Positions 50,280 through 60,037 of a DNA stretch of 64,000 bases are shown one piece after another (the first letter of the stretch is position 1; every line of letters begins with the position of its first letter). The DNA comes from an uncultured Pseudomonadales bacterium (GTDB lineage: Bacteria > Pseudomonadota > Gammaproteobacteria > Pseudomonadales > Cellvibrionaceae). Location: contig CANLBN010000009.1 of the NCBI GenBank assembly GCA_947488935.1, positions 1-64,000 on the forward strand, in the 5' to 3' direction. The notes beneath the pieces were generated by a model. It saw only the letters and a program-made list of their open reading frames with translations, searched no databases and was not told the DNA's origin. A program made the position numbers and the translations under genes.

Positions 50280-50570
50280 TTACTCAACAACAGCCTTGAT
50301 ATCTGATTCAGATAAAATAATAAGCTCTTCACCATCAACTTCTATGGTGTCACTACCTGCATATTTACCGAATACAACTGAGTCACCAACCTTAACGTCT
50401 AGAGGGCGAACATCACCACTATCTAGGATACGGCCGCTACCAACAGCAACAATAACACCTTGACTTGGTTTTTCTTTAGCAGAACCAGGCAGTACGATAC
50501 CACCAGCTGAGGTCTGCTCTTCTTCCTGACGACGAACGACAACACGGTCGTGAAGAGGACGGATTTTCAT
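50280..50570 (-). CDS. groES: 10-kDa co-chaperonin GroES
   Basis: A 96-residue co-chaperonin lid of Gro[33 protein letters not shown] includes the mobile loop. The frame opens farther up at 50603, but the ATG at 50570 has GGAGA upstream and gives the standard length. First gene of the heat-shock operon. Confidence 0.98.
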   Translation of the reverse strand: MKIRPLHDRVVVRRQEEEQTSAGGIVLPGSAKEKPSQGVIVAVGSGRILDSGDVRPLDVKVGDSVVFGKYAGSDTIEVDGEELIILSESDIKAVVE

Positions 50571-50679
50571 TATTGATTCTCCAATGAAAGGGTTTATGAA
50601 CAATAAAACACATTAAATTTAAGGTTTGTTGTCGCTTCTTTTAATAGTTTTTCGGCGAGAACAAATCAGTGTGATTTAC

Positions 50680-50707
50680 AGATGGGGACAGCAAATAGCA
50701 TTTCAAG
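50680..50707 (-). promoter_or_regulatory. Sigma-32 heat-shock promoter of groES-groEL
   Basis: On the minus strand: CTTGAAA (50701-50707), 13-bp spacer, CCCCATCT (50680-50687). This is essentially the RpoH consensus (CTTGAAA-N11-15-CCCCATNT). It lies about 110 bp before the groES ATG. Confidence 0.9.
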
Positions 50708-50742
50708 CATAAAAATTAAAATAACCGCATTTATTTTGCGAC

Positions 50743-51246
50743 TTAGTCCTTTTCTCGCTCGAAATCGCCATCAATTACTTGGTTACTTTTGTTTGTTGAG
50801 GAATTAGCATCTTGCGGCTTAGCTTCAAAGAAATCATCATTTTGAGACTCAAAATTCGAGTTCATATTGGGTTTAAAGCCGTTCATCTGTCCTTTACCCA
50901 ATAATTGCTTAGTAATAGCTGACAACAGCAAGGTGCGGATACCTGGTGTAAGACAAGCAAAGCCAATAGCATCGGTAACAAATCCAGGCGTTAGCAATAA
51001 AGCACCTCCAACCGCAAAAAATAAGCCATCGGCCATTTCGCGTACGGGTACTTGCTGTGCTCTTAATTTAGTTTGTGCTCGCGCTAATGCACCAGCTCCT
51101 TGCGCCCGCAATAAGCCCAAACCTATGCATGCAGTCAATAATACTAAACCAATGGTAGGAAACGGGCCGATAATACCGCCGACCTCGATCAACACCCACA
51201 TCTCTATAATCGGCATGGCTACAAATAAAATAAGTAAAATACGCAT
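50743..51246 (-). CDS. fxsA: FxsA-family membrane protein
   Basis: A 167-residue inner-membrane protein with about four hydrophobic segments in the first 120 residues: MRILLILFVAMPIIEMWVLIEVG, then GLVLLTACIGLGLLRAQG and GALLLTPGFVTDAIGFACLTPGIR, the last being the FxsA hallmark. The C-terminal tail is Asn/Ser/Asp-rich and cytosolic. In E. coli FxsA overproduction relieves F-plasmid exclusion of phage T7; its normal role is unclear. It lies just upstream of groES, a common arrangement in gammaproteobacteria. Confidence 0.92.
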   Translation of the reverse strand: MRILLILFVAMPIIEMWVLIEVGGIIGPFPTIGLVLLTACIGLGLLRAQGAGALARAQTKLRAQQVPVREMADGLFFAVGGALLLTPGFVTDAIGFACLTPGIRTLLLSAITKQLLGKGQMNGFKPNMNSNFESQNDDFFEAKPQDANSSTNKSNQVIDGDFEREKD

Positions 51247-51395
51247 ACATTTCTCATTCGCTACTAAGTACTAGTCAGCAAAGTATTAGTTTATTGAAAG
51301 AGACCCTTAAAATACCAGAGCCCTTTGATAATGATTGGGGTAATGAAAGTGAATATCAAGTGATTACTGGCTAGTTGACCAGTTTCCCAAAGAGA

Positions 51396-52916
51396 CTACT
51401 TAATGCTTATGTGTTTATTAAGATACAAAATCAGCAGCATCACCGGAATACCTAAAACAGCGGTGAAGATAAAGAACCATGAGTAACCGATACCTTCAAC
51501 CATAGTGCCAGAGTAGCCACCCAATAATTTAGGAAATAGCGTCATTAATGAGCTAAAAATCGCGTACTGTGTCGCTGTAAAAGAAATAGACGTTAGGCTA
51601 GACAGCCATGCTATAAAAACGGCTACGGCTAAACCCGCGCTGAGATTATCGATAGCAATAACTGCGGCGAGCGCATTGATAGACGGCTCAGTAGCTGACA
51701 GCAAAGACAGACCAATAAAAGCAATATTGGTTAAGGCCGATAAGCCTGCCCCCAGTAGTAACACTTTGATTACGCCCCATTTAAGGGTTAAAAAACCACC
51801 AAGAAAACTCCCTAATATAGTCATTATGACACCAAAAACTTTGGTCACATTGGCAATTTGTAATTTGTTATAACCCAAGTCTTGATAAAAAACATTGGAG
51901 ATTGCCCCCATAACAATATCAGAGACACGATAAAACCCAACAAGCAATAACACCCAGATAGCCAAGCGACCATAGCGAACAAAAAACTCTTGTATTGGCT
52001 GACAATAATTTTCTATGACCATTTTTTTATCAGCCAAGCCATAGTTAGCACCCACAACACCAACAAACACCGCCACAAATAAAGCAATAAATAATTGAAG
52101 CGCGCCGACTAAAAAATCAGCTATTAGTTGAAACTTACCCGCATTAATTGTCACAGCAGGGAAATAGTTATAAGTGATAATTAAGACAAAAACCGATAAT
52201 AGAAAGAGTAAAAAAAAGCGCACATAACTTGAGGTTGCATAAGGATAGGCGCTCTCGCCTTCATCCTTTGGCTCAGGAATATACAAAGTCGTTAATATAC
52301 CCACACCCATTACCAAAGCCATTATAAGGTAAGTATTTTGCCATGCAGAATAAATATAAGCATCGGGACGGCTACCAAAAAGGTAGGCCAGATATAAGCC
52401 CCCAGCACCCGCAACGATAGTACCTATACGATAGCCTGCGATATAAGTAGAGGATAATAATGCCTGTGCTTTAGGCTCTGCACATTCTATGCGATAGGCA
52501 TCGATAACAATATCTTGTGTAGCAGAAGAAAAACCTAAAGCAACGGCGCCAAAGGCCATGGCCGATAGCCCATAGATAGGGTCAACACTGGCCATCCATA
52601 AAATAGAGCCAATAACTGCACATTGCGCGAGCAATAACCATCCACGCCTTCGGCCCAATACTTTACTTAAAATGGGCAGCGGCAATTTATCGACAATAGG
52701 CGCCCAAATAAATTTAAACGAATAACCAAGCGCTGCCCAGCTAAAATAAGTGACCGCCGATTTACTCACGCCTGCCTCGCTTAACCACAAAGACAGTGTA
52801 GAAAAAATTAGCAATATAGGAACGCCTGCCGAAAAGCCCAGCAAGGCCATATACAGAATTTTTTGCAGTGGCCAATCTTTAATGGTTGATTTTAGCTGGG
52901 TATAAGCAGGGGGCAT
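51396..52916 (-). CDS. ampG: AmpG-type muropeptide permease (MFS)
   Basis: A 506-residue MFS transporter with about 12-14 helices. AmpG features: LLGFSAGVPILLIFSTLSLWLSEAGV, FSWAALGYSFKFIWAPIVDKLPLP with the LGRRRGWLLLAQ loop, and FSSATQDIVIDAYRIE. It imports GlcNAc-anhydroMurNAc-peptides for cell-wall recycling. Lies upstream of ampD on the same strand with yajQ and maf between them, so peptidoglycan-recycling genes cluster here. Confidence 0.92.
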   Translation of the reverse strand: MPPAYTQLKSTIKDWPLQKILYMALLGFSAGVPILLIFSTLSLWLSEAGVSKSAVTYFSWAALGYSFKFIWAPIVDKLPLPILSKVLGRRRGWLLLAQCAVIGSILWMASVDPIYGLSAMAFGAVALGFSSATQDIVIDAYRIECAEPKAQALLSSTYIAGYRIGTIVAGAGGLYLAYLFGSRPDAYIYSAWQNTYLIMALVMGVGILTTLYIPEPKDEGESAYPYATSSYVRFFLLFLLSVFVLIITYNYFPAVTINAGKFQLIADFLVGALQLFIALFVAVFVGVVGANYGLADKKMVIENYCQPIQEFFVRYGRLAIWVLLLVGFYRVSDIVMGAISNVFYQDLGYNKLQIANVTKVFGVIMTILGSFLGGFLTLKWGVIKVLLLGAGLSALTNIAFIGLSLLSATEPSINALAAVIAIDNLSAGLAVAVFIAWLSSLTSISFTATQYAIFSSLMTLFPKLLGGYSGTMVEGIGYSWFFIFTAVLGIPVMLLILYLNKHISIK

Positions 52917-52932
52917 AGTAACGATTAGAAAA

Positions 52933-53415
52933 CTAATCTCTAAAATTATTAAATTGTAAAGGCATGTCTAAATCCTCTGCGCGTAGCATAGCCATAACCT
53001 GTTGTAGGTCATCGCGCTTTTTGCCTGTCACTCGCACTTGGTCGCCTTGAATTTGGGATTGTACTTTTAGTTTTTTATCCTTGATAAGTTTGACAATTTT
53101 CTTGGCCAACAAAGACTCTAGGCCTGTTTGAACCTGAATCTCTTGCTTAACCTGTTTGCCTAATGGTTTTGCATCACCCACCTCTAAACATTTGATATCA
53201 ATATTATTTTTAACCAATGCAGACTGTAAAATATCTAATAATTGTTCTAACTGAAAATCAACTTCAGCCCAACTGGTTATCATAAAATCTTTGCGCTCAA
53301 ATTTTGCATCAATGCCTTTAAAGTCAAAGCGAGTGGTAATAACGCGATTAGCTTGATCAACAGCATTTGTTAATATGTGTTTATCAACCTCAGATACAAT
53401 ATCAAATGATGGCAT
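52933..53415 (-). CDS. yajQ: YajQ-family nucleotide-binding protein
   Basis: A 160-residue protein with two RNP-like domains: [36 protein letters not shown] and [21 protein letters not shown]. In Xanthomonas and some Pseudomonas, YajQ proteins bind cyclic di-GMP and act with a transcription factor. In E. coli they bind nucleic acid or nucleotide. The ATG at 53415 has GGAG five bases upstream; a GTG two codons earlier is less likely. Seventeen bp before ampG. Confidence 0.96.
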   Translation of the reverse strand: MPSFDIVSEVDKHILTNAVDQANRVITTRFDFKGIDAKFERKDFMITSWAEVDFQLEQLLDILQSALVKNNIDIKCLEVGDAKPLGKQVKQEIQVQTGLESLLAKKIVKLIKDKKLKVQSQIQGDQVRVTGKKRDDLQQVMAMLRAEDLDMPLQFNNFRD

Positions 53416-53568
53416 GGGCACTCCGTATAAATCTCTTGGAAAAACTTTAGTTATTACTCAATTCGAAGAAAGTGTAATAGTGACTATTATTTATTTTTAT
53501 TTTTTCAAACACGCTTAAAAACTGATGGCCAGTTTATCGTATATTTTACTCACAAAACACACATTTAA

Positions 53569-54165
53569 TCACTCACCTTTTACTTGCCAGTAAGCAATAT
53601 CAAATATGGTCAGTAATTCTGTTGTCTCAAATAATGGCAAACCAACAACCGATGAATAACTGCCCTCAAGCTTACTCACAAAAACACCACCAAGCCCTTG
53701 TATACCATAGGCACCAGCTTTATCAGCTGGCTCACCCGTTAGCCAATAAGCGTCCGCTTCTCGCTCACTGACTTCTCTAAATTCGACGAGAGTTTGATTC
53801 ACACGTATCTCGCAACGACGCTTATCACAAACAGCAACTGCTGTAATAACCTGATGCTGCCGATTAGACAAAGACATCAACATGGCTATTGCATGGTTTT
53901 TATCACGCGGTTTTTCTAATATAACAAAGGTATTACCTTGCTCGAGCACGACGATGGTATCGGCGCCAAGTACGGGCTTATCATTAACTAATTCTAGACC
54001 CGCCATTGCTTTTGATTGTGCTAGACGTTGAACATAGTCCAACGGGTGCTCATTAAGCGCTCTTTCTTCAGGCACATCGACATCAGTGACGCTAAAGGAC
54101 ACACCAATTTGGGAAAGTAACTCTCGGCGACGAGGAGACTGCGACGCTAAATATATATCAGACAT
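53569..54165 (-). CDS. maf: Maf-family nucleoside triphosphate pyrophosphatase
   Basis: A 198-residue Maf/Ham1-like enzyme. Seen: YLASQSPRRRELLSQIG (substrate loop), LGADTIVVLE (metal site), KPRDKNHAIAMLMSLSNRQHQV and EPADKAGAYGIQGLGG. The SPRR-type loop fits the dTTP/UTP pyrophosphatase (YhdE) branch, which removes modified nucleotides. Its ATG overlaps the ampD stop (TAATG), so the two are coupled. Confidence 0.93.
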   Translation of the reverse strand: MSDIYLASQSPRRRELLSQIGVSFSVTDVDVPEERALNEHPLDYVQRLAQSKAMAGLELVNDKPVLGADTIVVLEQGNTFVILEKPRDKNHAIAMLMSLSNRQHQVITAVAVCDKRRCEIRVNQTLVEFREVSEREADAYWLTGEPADKAGAYGIQGLGGVFVSKLEGSYSSVVGLPLFETTELLTIFDIAYWQVKGE

Positions 54166-54743
54166 TATGCATTCAACAGCTTACGAAAATATGACCAGTC
54201 AAAGGCCGCGCCTGGGTCCGTTTTTCGCCCGGGCGCAATATCATTGTGGCCAACTATACGCTCCGCTGTAATGTTTGAATAGTCACGCATTAGTGCTTTA
54301 GTAACCTCTACTAATACACAATATTGCTCATTGGTATAAGCAATTGTATCCGCGCCCTCTAACTCAACCCCAATCGAGTAATCATTACACTCTTGCCGTC
54401 CATCAAAACAAGAGCGACCCGCATGCCACGCACGCTTACCAAAGGGCACAAACTGGATGATTTCGCCCTCTCGGGTAATGAGCAGATGAGACGAAACCTC
54501 CATTGTTGCAATTGTTTTAAAGTAAGGGTGAACACTTGCATCAAGCTTATTACAAAAGAATTGCTCGATATAAATACTGCCAAACTGCTCTGGAGGTAAG
54601 CTTATGTTGTGTATAACGAGTAAGCTAATATCGCCAGCCCCCTCGGGGCGCTCGTTAAAATTAGGCGAAACAACAACACGAGCAGATGACAAGCACCCAT
54701 CAACGATGGCGAGTTCATTATTATTAGTTGGCGTAAATTGCAT
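54165..54743 (-). CDS. ampD: 1,6-anhydro-N-acetylmuramyl-L-alanine amidase AmpD
   Basis: A 192-residue zinc amidase of peptidoglycan recycling. Seen: SLLVIHNISLPPEQFG (first zinc His), HAGRSCFDGRQECNDYSIGVELEG (second zinc His region) and ERIVGHNDIAPGRKTDPGAAFDW. No signal peptide, so cytosolic AmpD rather than AmiD. It works downstream of AmpG import, encoded 1.2 kb away. Loss often affects beta-lactamase induction in relatives. Confidence 0.96.
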   Translation of the reverse strand: MQFTPTNNNELAIVDGCLSSARVVVSPNFNERPEGAGDISLLVIHNISLPPEQFGSIYIEQFFCNKLDASVHPYFKTIATMEVSSHLLITREGEIIQFVPFGKRAWHAGRSCFDGRQECNDYSIGVELEGADTIAYTNEQYCVLVEVTKALMRDYSNITAERIVGHNDIAPGRKTDPGAAFDWSYFRKLLNA

Positions 54744-54823
54744 GTAAAGAGGACATACCTAAGCATATAAGAGTGCATATAATACTCAAGGCTTAACGAC
54801 AATGGAACCAGTGGCTTTGTGGC

Positions 54824-57313
54824 TTACTTAGGTGAACGCAGATTAGTAATAACAGACTCTAGTGCACGATCAAACAACATGCCATCATCGAGAGTTCTTA
54901 CTTTACCTTGCTGCAATTGAAACGCTAATGTCTCACGAGTTTCTTCTGCAACCTTTACGCCTGATCGGTTAACAAATATATATTTACCTGCACCACGAAT
55001 AACAGCAGCTAAGCGGCACCGATAGGAAACAATATCGTCGTCTTGTTTTTCAAACCACATACCAACCGTAAAATTATCAACCAGATTAACATATTGAGCC
55101 TCTGCTTTTTGAGGCTCTTGTGAAAGCTGGACCAAAGGCTCTTTGCTAGCGATTTCTTGCTGTGGTAGATCATCCAATGTCGTGGGATCTGACGCATCTA
55201 TAACTTGTTTGGATTCTACTTGCCCAGATGGATTTACCTGGTCTTTTTCGAGGCTATTTTTGTGGGCATCTTCTTCGGCATCGATTTCTGCTTTTACGGC
55301 TGATGAAACCTTCTCGTCGGGCTGATCTGTTATAGAGTCTATGTCTGCCTCAATAGTCTCGGTAATATCATCAACAATAACATTGTCATACTGATTAATA
55401 CTTTCTTCATCTAGTTTTTGCTCATAGCGTAAAAAAAGCTCATTATAATGCGTATGAAAACTGTCTAAAAAATGTGTTTGTTTTGCAGGATTAAATGAAA
55501 TGCTTTCCAAGCTCTTTTTAAGTGCGGCATCTATACGTGGCAAAAGCGAGGTCAATTTATTTTTGTGGGTGTCATCCTCTATCGGTAGAGCACTCCATAC
55601 GAGTTCAGAGGCTATATTTAGCCCATTCGTCCACTGTTTACTCTCGGGGCCTTGGCGCATATAGATAAGAAATAAAATATTTGACCAAGGACCTTTTACA
55701 AACTCTTCAAATACTTCAGGGATACGTTTATCTTCGATCAACTCATCTAATTTTTTATCAACTTGTTTACGCCCAATCTCTGACTTAGCTTTACCCGCTT
55801 CGGCATCAATCGCTCTTTTTTCAAATAAAAGTACACGGCGACGCTCTTTTTCTATAAAGGCAATAAAATCCGTTAACAACAATGTAAACAGTTCAAAATT
55901 CGTATCAAACTCTTCCAGTACTCTAGCCACTGTTGACTCAATCTTAGCGAGTAAAGGGTCTCGTTTTTGCGCACCAATATCACCACTCCAACCGATCGAA
56001 GCCATGGCCATTTCATTCAGTAACCGCCGGGCCGGATGGCCTTCTTTTTTAAAGAAATCATCATCGGCTAGAGCCACCTTAATAAAAGGGATTTGTAAGC
56101 GAGCTAATAAAAGTTTAATAGGGTCAGGTAGGTTTTCATCCTCGAGTATAAACGAGAACAGCATATCAACGAGTTTCATTACGTCTTGAGAACGTTCATC
56201 GACTAAAGGCTCGCCCGTAGCCGACTGAATAGCCGTTTTAATACTACCGCTGGATAACAATGTAGGCTGAACATCTTCAGGCTTGATACTACCTAATGCA
56301 GGCGCTTGCTGTACTTGCTGTTGCTGAATTTGTGACAAGGCATTAATCAATGCAAATGAGACTTCTGTCACCGCATAATCATTGGCTGCATTATTCGTAT
56401 AAGCTGTATCAGAGAAACTTGCCTGAGAGTCCTCGCGAGGCTGGGACTGTAATAAGGTTTGCAATGTATCGTACAGCGCAGCGGCATCGGGTGCAGCGGC
56501 ATTTTTTATATTGTCGCCGCTATTCATCGATACAGTATTATTATTGCGAGGATCAGCATTTTGAGTACGCGGGGCACGCCGTCTCAGCGAGGGCGTAGGA
56601 GTAGATACACCTTGGTCGGTTAATGACTGATTGACCAGCTTTAATACATTAGGCAACTCTTGTATTACATAGCGATCAAATAATTTGAACAGTACTAATT
56701 TGGCCTTTATATCAACATTTAATACAGAGGCTGCATCAACGAAGCTATCGCTTAGTGAACGTGGTGTTAATGGATTATTGATCTCTGTAAAGCCAATAGC
56801 ACTAATTGTGCTAAGGCGATCACCTAATGAGCGTAGGGCGCTTTTATTTTTAATCCACGCTTTTTTAACCAAAGAATCAACAGCGACAAATTCTTCCAAT
56901 TCATCCTTACCCACTAGGGAGAGGTCATCAACATCAAGGGCATCTGGGCTCAACTCGTCATTGGGCTCGGGCTCGAAACCACTTAATACATCCACAAAAT
57001 GGGTATCTGCATTGAGCAAAAAGGTCCGCTCCATGTCACGCCGATGAATACGAATCTCACGCATTGATTCAAAAAAAACATTTTGCTCTAAATTACTCTC
57101 GGCTTTATCGGCCAGCTCAAAAAGAGAGTCATCAACATGGTCGAATAAATTTTGAATAGCGCTTTTAAACCGTGTATGCGAAAGATCATGAATTAACTGA
57201 ATAACAGCAGGTAATTTAGATAAGCGCTCTTTCATAGACATCTCATTTTTGACATGACTCGGTTGATTAGCTTGCAACTTCACAACATTATCTCTATTTG
57301 ATGACATGCCCAT
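54824..57313 (-). CDS. DUF1631 family protein with PilZ-like C-terminus
   Basis: An 829-residue soluble protein. It matches DUF1631 proteins: an N-terminal part with LPAVIQLIHDLSHTRFKSAIQNLFDHVDDSLFELADKAE, a Q/D-rich middle segment (about 235-340), a long helical core with SGDIGAQKRDPLLAKIESTVARVLEEFD, an acidic low-complexity linker (about 665-735) and a C-terminal beta-rich domain (about 740-829, GMWFEKQDDDIVSYRCRLAAVIRGAGKYIFVNRSG) that looks PilZ-like. I do not see the full RxxxR...DxSxxG c-di-GMP signature. Function unknown. ATG at 57313 with AAAGG upstream; it is read divergently from nadC. Confidence 0.85.
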   Translation of the reverse strand: MGMSSNRDNVVKLQANQPSHVKNEMSMKERLSKLPAVIQLIHDLSHTRFKSAIQNLFDHVDDSLFELADKAESNLEQNVFFESMREIRIHRRDMERTFLLNADTHFVDVLSGFEPEPNDELSPDALDVDDLSLVGKDELEEFVAVDSLVKKAWIKNKSALRSLGDRLSTISAIGFTEINNPLTPRSLSDSFVDAASVLNVDIKAKLVLFKLFDRYVIQELPNVLKLVNQSLTDQGVSTPTPSLRRRAPRTQNADPRNNNTVSMNSGDNIKNAAAPDAAALYDTLQTLLQSQPREDSQASFSDTAYTNNAANDYAVTEVSFALINALSQIQQQQVQQAPALGSIKPEDVQPTLLSSGSIKTAIQSATGEPLVDERSQDVMKLVDMLFSFILEDENLPDPIKLLLARLQIPFIKVALADDDFFKKEGHPARRLLNEMAMASIGWSGDIGAQKRDPLLAKIESTVARVLEEFDTNFELFTLLLTDFIAFIEKERRRVLLFEKRAIDAEAGKAKSEIGRKQVDKKLDELIEDKRIPEVFEEFVKGPWSNILFLIYMRQGPESKQWTNGLNIASELVWSALPIEDDTHKNKLTSLLPRIDAALKKSLESISFNPAKQTHFLDSFHTHYNELFLRYEQKLDEESINQYDNVIVDDITETIEADIDSITDQPDEKVSSAVKAEIDAEEDAHKNSLEKDQVNPSGQVESKQVIDASDPTTLDDLPQQEIASKEPLVQLSQEPQKAEAQYVNLVDNFTVGMWFEKQDDDIVSYRCRLAAVIRGAGKYIFVNRSGVKVAEETRETLAFQLQQGKVRTLDDGMLFDRALESVITNLRSPK

Positions 57314-57748
57314 TTAATAACCTTTCGATATCTTGCCAATCAACAATACAAAGCACTGACCATATTTGATAGCTAACCCCTATCGATCAGAAGCTTGTAG
57401 TTTAAACTCCTAATTAGATTGTAACTATTCATTTATAGTTCGATAGTACGAAAGTTCTATACCGAGACACTTATCACAAACTATGAAGATAATTATAACC
57501 TTTTACAAGAAATAGAATAAAACATTGATTTTTATAACATTTTTTTGGTTATCGTTAAGACAAAAAGTAGAGCAAAGCGTTCTAAAGAATTTAATAATAT
57601 TTAATTTATAGTTACAGCGAACCAATAATAGACACAAGAAAGTTCACCGATTGACTGGTTGATAAATAACTTTCAGCGTTATAATGCGCCGCTTTATCCA
57701 ACTTACCACAAAACAACCCTACTTCTAACAACCACTGCGATACTACCC
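57314..57748. other. Divergent intergenic region DUF1631-nadC, contains probable nadC promoter
   Basis: A 435-bp AT-rich region. A nadC promoter candidate is TTGATA (57659-57664), 15-bp spacer, TATAAT (57680-57685). The -10 is perfect but the spacer is short. The nadC frame is open back to 57659 without a credible start, so I treat that part as non-coding. No repeats or RNA motifs recognised. Confidence 0.45.
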
Positions 57749-58633
57749 ATGCCTAATACCGCTTATTTAGACAAGCTAGAACAAGATATAACAAAAATGG
57801 TCACTATCACCCTAGAAGAGGATATTGGGGATGGCGACATCACAGCCGAACTGATACCAGCCACACAGAACTCAAGCGCACAAATTATCACCCGCGAGGA
57901 TTGCGTTATTGCGGGTAAGGTGTGGGTAAACGAAGTATTTGCACAACTGGACAAGCAACTTGGTACGAAGACATCGATAATATGGCATGTTAACGATGGT
58001 GATAAAGCAACCGCTAATGATGTGTTATTTGAGCTTAACGGTAATGCTCGCACCCTACTGACTGGCGAACGCGCTGCACTCAACTTTTTACAACTATTGT
58101 CAGGCACTGCCACAAAATGTCAGCAATATGCTGATAGTGTAAAACACACCCATGTTCGCCTATTAGATACCCGCAAAACTATACCCGGCCTTCGCACCGC
58201 ACAAAAATATGCCGTTACTTGCGGCGGCTGCTACAACCACCGCATAGGCTTATACGATGCATTTTTAATTAAAGAAAATCATATAGCGGCCTGTGGAGGC
58301 ATTACACAAGCGATATATACCGCCAAGCAAAACCACCCCAACAAACCTGTCGAAATCGAAGTAGAGTCACTGACAGAGCTACAACAGGCTCTCATTGCTG
58401 GCGCAGATATAGTGATGCTAGATAACTTTAGTATCGATGAGCTAAAAGAAGGCGTGGCACTGACGAAAAAATTTAATAAACAAGAAGGTGCAGAGGTAAA
58501 ACTAGAAGCCTCTGGCAACATTAACCACGAAACACTCGTGGCTAATGCAGAAACTGGGGTTGATTATATATCGATTGGGGCTTTTACTAAGCATTGTGTG
58601 GCGGTGGATTTGTCGATGAGAGCAACTTGCTAG
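57749..58633 (+). CDS. nadC: Quinolinate phosphoribosyltransferase (nicotinate-nucleotide pyrophosphorylase)
   Basis: A 294-residue enzyme making nicotinate mononucleotide from quinolinate in NAD synthesis. Seen: [74 protein letters not shown] and [12 protein letters not shown]. Start ATG at 57749 chosen because upstream codons are unlike the family and the length then fits. In many relatives nadC is divergent from ampD; here the DUF1631 gene lies between. Confidence 0.97.
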   Translation: MPNTAYLDKLEQDITKMVTITLEEDIGDGDITAELIPATQNSSAQIITREDCVIAGKVWVNEVFAQLDKQLGTKTSIIWHVNDGDKATANDVLFELNGNARTLLTGERAALNFLQLLSGTATKCQQYADSVKHTHVRLLDTRKTIPGLRTAQKYAVTCGGCYNHRIGLYDAFLIKENHIAACGGITQAIYTAKQNHPNKPVEIEVESLTELQQALIAGADIVMLDNFSIDELKEGVALTKKFNKQEGAEVKLEASGNINHETLVANAETGVDYISIGAFTKHCVAVDLSMRATC

Positions 58634-58699
58634 TAATTTTTAAAAATAGATATTATATTAGACACAAAACTACGAGACCATATTTACGAGACTATACTA

Positions 58700-58885
58700 A
58701 TGAATATTAGATACATAATTGGCTCATTGATTATTAGCTTTGGCATATTACTAGTTATCTCAATCATACTCATGGCACTAGAAATCACATTACCAGAAAA
58801 TGGCATCGAATATCTGGGCATAGCTTGGTTGATACTTGCTGTGTTTACTTACCCATTTGCAAAGAAGCTGGTCAGAGCAAATTAG
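58700..58885 (+). CDS. Small two-helix membrane protein, unknown
   Basis: A 61-residue protein, almost all hydrophobic: MNIRYIIGSLIISFGILLVISIILMALEITL, then YLGIAWLILAVFTYPFAKKL and a basic end. Two membrane helices are predicted with a short acidic loop. I recognise no family. It is located 66 bp after nadC on the same strand, with no clear SD. It may be a real small gene, but the evidence is limited to composition and placement. Confidence 0.45.
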   Translation: MNIRYIIGSLIISFGILLVISIILMALEITLPENGIEYLGIAWLILAVFTYPFAKKLVRAN

Positions 58886-58926
58886 CAAAACACACTTCGA
58901 GCTAACGCTTAGGAATTCCATTTATC

Positions 58927-59691
58927 CTATTCACTGACATAAGGGTCAATATTAAGGTAATTTACAGGCTTATCGAGATTTACATCAATTAACACAGCCC
59001 CAAAACCAAAACGATTGGACGTTGGCAACCATCTGTAACGCTCGCTCGGGCTATTAGCCTGCTGTAGTTTATCGTAGAGCTCTAGATTATGATTTTTAAT
59101 GATGGGCAATAAACTCGCTAATGGCTGCCCAACTTGAGATAACTCCCCCTCACGACAATCACGATAATATTGCGGTAGAACATGTAAGTCTCGGCCAGCG
59201 AATGAAGAAAGCACTAAATTTGCTCTATCTTTCGCATTCGGCCTGTCAGTACAAACTAATTTTGGCCCAAACCAAGAAAAGTGATTAAATTCGGTGTTTT
59301 GAGCTGTTTCTAAATCCTGAGGGAAAAACTCTGTAGGTGTAACAATTTCTAGCCGATCTACCACAAAAGCAATATACACAGGGCGAGAAAGTGCCATGGT
59401 ATAAATACCATAGGCCAATGCCAGTAACTGTATTGAAATAACAATTCCGTAGTCACGCCTTAACTCTCTCTTGGGTTTATTAGCATTGTAAATAACCAAA
59501 GACATACAAGGCCCTAGAATAACTTCAACTAAAAGTACCCAACTATAGAGCTCTTTGCCTCTCAGCATCTCTGCAAAAGCTCCAGGGTACCAAATAAAAA
59601 AAATTAGATATGCGATACACCCTGCAACCAGAAGAGTGAACGCAGCATGGTATGCAGTTGCTTGTAATTTTTGCTTGAATAACTCTGACAT
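58927..59691 (-). CDS. TfpX/TfpZ-family type IV pilin accessory protein
   Basis: A 254-residue inner-membrane protein with about four N-terminal hydrophobic segments (FTLLVAGCIAYLIFFIWYPG; VLLVEVILGPCMSLVIYN; ISIQLLALAYGIYTMAL) and a soluble C-terminal half. YLIFFIWYPGAFAEMLRGKELY and VEVILGPCMSLVIYN are typical of TfpX/TfpZ proteins encoded next to pilin genes in Pseudomonas and Acinetobacter, where they assist pilin assembly or modification. It lies directly downstream of the pilin cluster, which supports this role. Confidence 0.88.
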   Translation of the reverse strand: MSELFKQKLQATAYHAAFTLLVAGCIAYLIFFIWYPGAFAEMLRGKELYSWVLLVEVILGPCMSLVIYNANKPKRELRRDYGIVISIQLLALAYGIYTMALSRPVYIAFVVDRLEIVTPTEFFPQDLETAQNTEFNHFSWFGPKLVCTDRPNAKDRANLVLSSFAGRDLHVLPQYYRDCREGELSQVGQPLASLLPIIKNHNLELYDKLQQANSPSERYRWLPTSNRFGFGAVLIDVNLDKPVNYLNIDPYVSE

Positions 59692-59770
59692 TTTTACTCG
59701 TTTAGAATTTAACTTTTGCTATATTGCCAACGCTGACTTGAGATAAATTAAGCAGTCAATATACCTTCGC

Positions 59771-59890
59771 TCACTTGGAGCGGATAGTATAATCTTGGTA
59801 AACAGGTAAAGCCAACCCAGCCAAAATACCAATAGTGGTAACTACTATCATCAACTCGATCAGAGTAAACCCACGTTATTTACTGCTCAT
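59771..59890 (-). pseudogene. Pilin pseudogene / N-terminal remnant of a third tandem pilin
   Basis: The minus strand reads [46 protein letters not shown] in one frame of 40 codons. The N-terminal class III signal and hydrophobic helix are kept, but codon 5 is TAA where the intact neighbour has CAG, and the frame ends after residue 39. The leader upstream (TCTCC, then AA.TTTAACT on the plus strand) is nearly the same as that of the pilin at 60574, so this is the remains of one tandem duplication unit. Confidence 0.85.
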
Positions 59891-60037
59891 ATATTCTCCA
59901 AATTTTAACTCGAGAAACTTAGCATTCTTTAACTTACTGAAACCTACAAAGCTTATTAGTGCTGGTCCCTTTACATAAAAGAGGCTTTTTTAATATTCAC
60001 ACACATCTTGAATAATAGCGCTAAAATAAAATTTAAC

